The position numbers and the translations under genes are program-made. Under the pieces are notes generated by a model, which did not search any database, was not told the DNA's origin, and saw nothing but the letters and a program-made list of their open reading frames with translations. Shown here piece after piece: positions 6,713-7,527 of a DNA stretch of 7,527 nt (positions are counted from its first letter, which is position 1; every line of letters begins with the position of its first letter). Location: contig JALRDM010000014.1 of NCBI GenBank assembly GCA_023262195.1, positions 1 to 7,527 on the forward strand, in the 5' to 3' direction. The DNA comes from Salibacteraceae bacterium (GTDB lineage Bacteria > Bacteroidota > Bacteroidia > Flavobacteriales_G > Salibacteraceae).

Positions 6713-7527
6713 AAAGCTTAGTAAAGCTGCTAGCCTTTTCGGTGCTTTTAGGTTCCGCCACTAACCTTCAATGTCAAGTAGACACGGTGAGGGCAAAAGT
6801 CACCTTCAAAGACGGTAAAACACTCGATTATCAAGTTCTTAATCAAAGGCTAAACCATAAGAAACCTACCACCGTAGTTGGATCGAAAAGGAAAAAGTTG
6901 AGCCTGAGAAATGTAAAAAGATTTTCAGTGAATGACAGTATTTACAAGGTATCTAAGCCAACTGGATCAACATGGTTTTCTCCCAGTTTAAGTTACAGGA
7001 TGATTGATTCAGGAGCAATCGAATTATTGGAGTACCGAGGAAACTATTTTGTACGACTGGGAGGTTACAACTATGTTGAGTTTGTTCGGAAAAAACCATC
7101 TAAAACATTGGATGAATACGTGAGTGACTACATAGAGCTTGAAAAAGGTGACCTTTCTCCAGATAGTGTCCGTGTGTTAATTTCTGAATACAATAGTTGG
7201 AAGCCAACATCTGGCTCTCTTTCTGAAATGGAAGAGAGAATAAATGATTATAAACTACTTACAATCAGGCTAGCTCCAATTATTCTGCCTACAATCAGTT
7301 ATGAATTAGGATTATTCGAGGCGGTCACGTTTAATAACACGTTTGGGGTTACGGCCGTTGGTATTGGCCCCAATGGTTGGTATGCAAGTGTTGGATCAGA
7401 GGCTCAAGTTCGCTGGTATTTTGATCTTAAAAAGCGACAAGCAGAAGAGCTTATTACCAAGTATCGTTCTTCCAACTTCATTGCTCTTGGACCATCGTAT
7501 GGAGTGGATATCTATGGTAATATTTAC
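6709..7527 (+). CDS. Exported protein of unknown function, probable outer-membrane protein, 3' end outside window
   Basis: The ATG overlaps the apbE stop by four bases (ATGA), and the frame stays open to the right edge (273 codons seen). The first 20 or so residues look like a Sec signal peptide: MKSLVK, a hydrophobic stretch LLAFSVLLGSA, then a polar region NLQCQ. The Cys at position 22 lacks a good lipobox, so type I cleavage is more likely. The next part (about 24-80) is rich in Lys and short beta-like stretches (AKVTFKDGKTLDYQVL, then a basic KRKKLSLRNVKRFSV). The region after residue 190 alternates polar and hydrophobic residues with many Gly and aromatic residues and contains VRWYFDLKKR followed by YRSSNFIALGPSYG. 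This resembles barrel strands and periplasmic turns of Bacteroidota outer-membrane proteins. I do not recognise a specific family. Tight coupling to apbE suggests co-expression, but gives no proof of a role in Na+-NQR. Confidence 0.8.
   Translation, partial: MKSLVKLLAFSVLLGSATNLQCQVDTVRAKVTFKDGKTLDYQVLNQRLNHKKPTTVVGSKRKKLSLRNVKRFSVNDSIYKVSKPTGSTWFSPSLSYRMIDSGAIELLEYRGNYFVRLGGYNYVEFVRKKPSKTLDEYVSDYIELEKGDLSPDSVRVLISEYNSWKPTSGSLSEMEERINDYKLLTIRLAPIILPTISYELGLFEAVTFNNTFGVTAVGIGPNGWYASVGSEAQVRWYFDLKKRQAEELITKYRSSNFIALGPSYGVDIYGNIY

Noticed and set aside
1..7527. Mobile elements, CRISPR arrays, tRNA or rRNA genes, or a hidden defence or accessory system
   Set aside because: No repeats, terminal inverted repeats, RNA folds or foreign-looking genes were seen; coding sequence fills almost the whole window and matches a housekeeping respiratory operon.

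Overview
The window holds most of one operon, read entirely on the + strand: the genes for the sodium-pumping NADH:quinone oxidoreductase (Na+-NQR), in the standard order nqrA-B-C-D-E-F. They are followed by apbE, which encodes the flavin transferase that matures this enzyme, and by the start of a gene for an exported, probably outer-membrane protein of unknown function. Gene junctions are very tight: gaps of 14, 15, 6, 5, 9 and 1 bases, then a 4-base ATGA overlap. No stretch of 300 bases lacks a gene. I see no RNA gene, mobile element, CRISPR array or repeat family.

The organism is most likely a member of the Bacteroidota (Cytophagales or Flavobacteriales type), probably marine. This is inferred from Bacteroidota-like Nqr sequence variants, from A/T-rich start regions mostly without Shine-Dalgarno sequences, from ApbE being a lipoprotein with a divergent DFNAVGQG motif, and from the last protein, whose RWYFDLKKR segment resembles outer-membrane barrels of this phylum. 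The genus cannot be told.

Layout: nqrA (cut by the left edge, 1-953), nqrB (968-2167), nqrC (2183-2962), nqrD (2969-3664), nqrE (3670-4287), nqrF (4297-5589), apbE (5591-6712) and an unknown secreted protein (6709 to beyond the right edge). NqrF takes electrons from NADH through FAD and a 2Fe-2S cluster. The NqrD/NqrE pair carries four membrane cysteines that ligate a second iron-sulfur cluster. NqrC and NqrB hold FMN bound covalently to threonine, and electrons end on quinone while Na+ is pumped out. ApbE attaches those two FMNs, which explains its place in the operon.

Most of the window is a conventional respiratory operon. The most notable observation is a strong intrinsic terminator (9-bp stem, cUUCGg tetraloop, T-run) about 21 bases after the nqrF stop. 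It lies wholly inside the first 20 codons of apbE, in the part coding for the lipoprotein signal peptide. The sequence therefore appears to serve as both the end signal of the nqr operon and coding sequence, which could keep ApbE well below the Nqr subunits. A second point is that both FMN attachment motifs (TGET in NqrB, TGGT in NqrC) depart from the usual (S/T)GAT at the same position.
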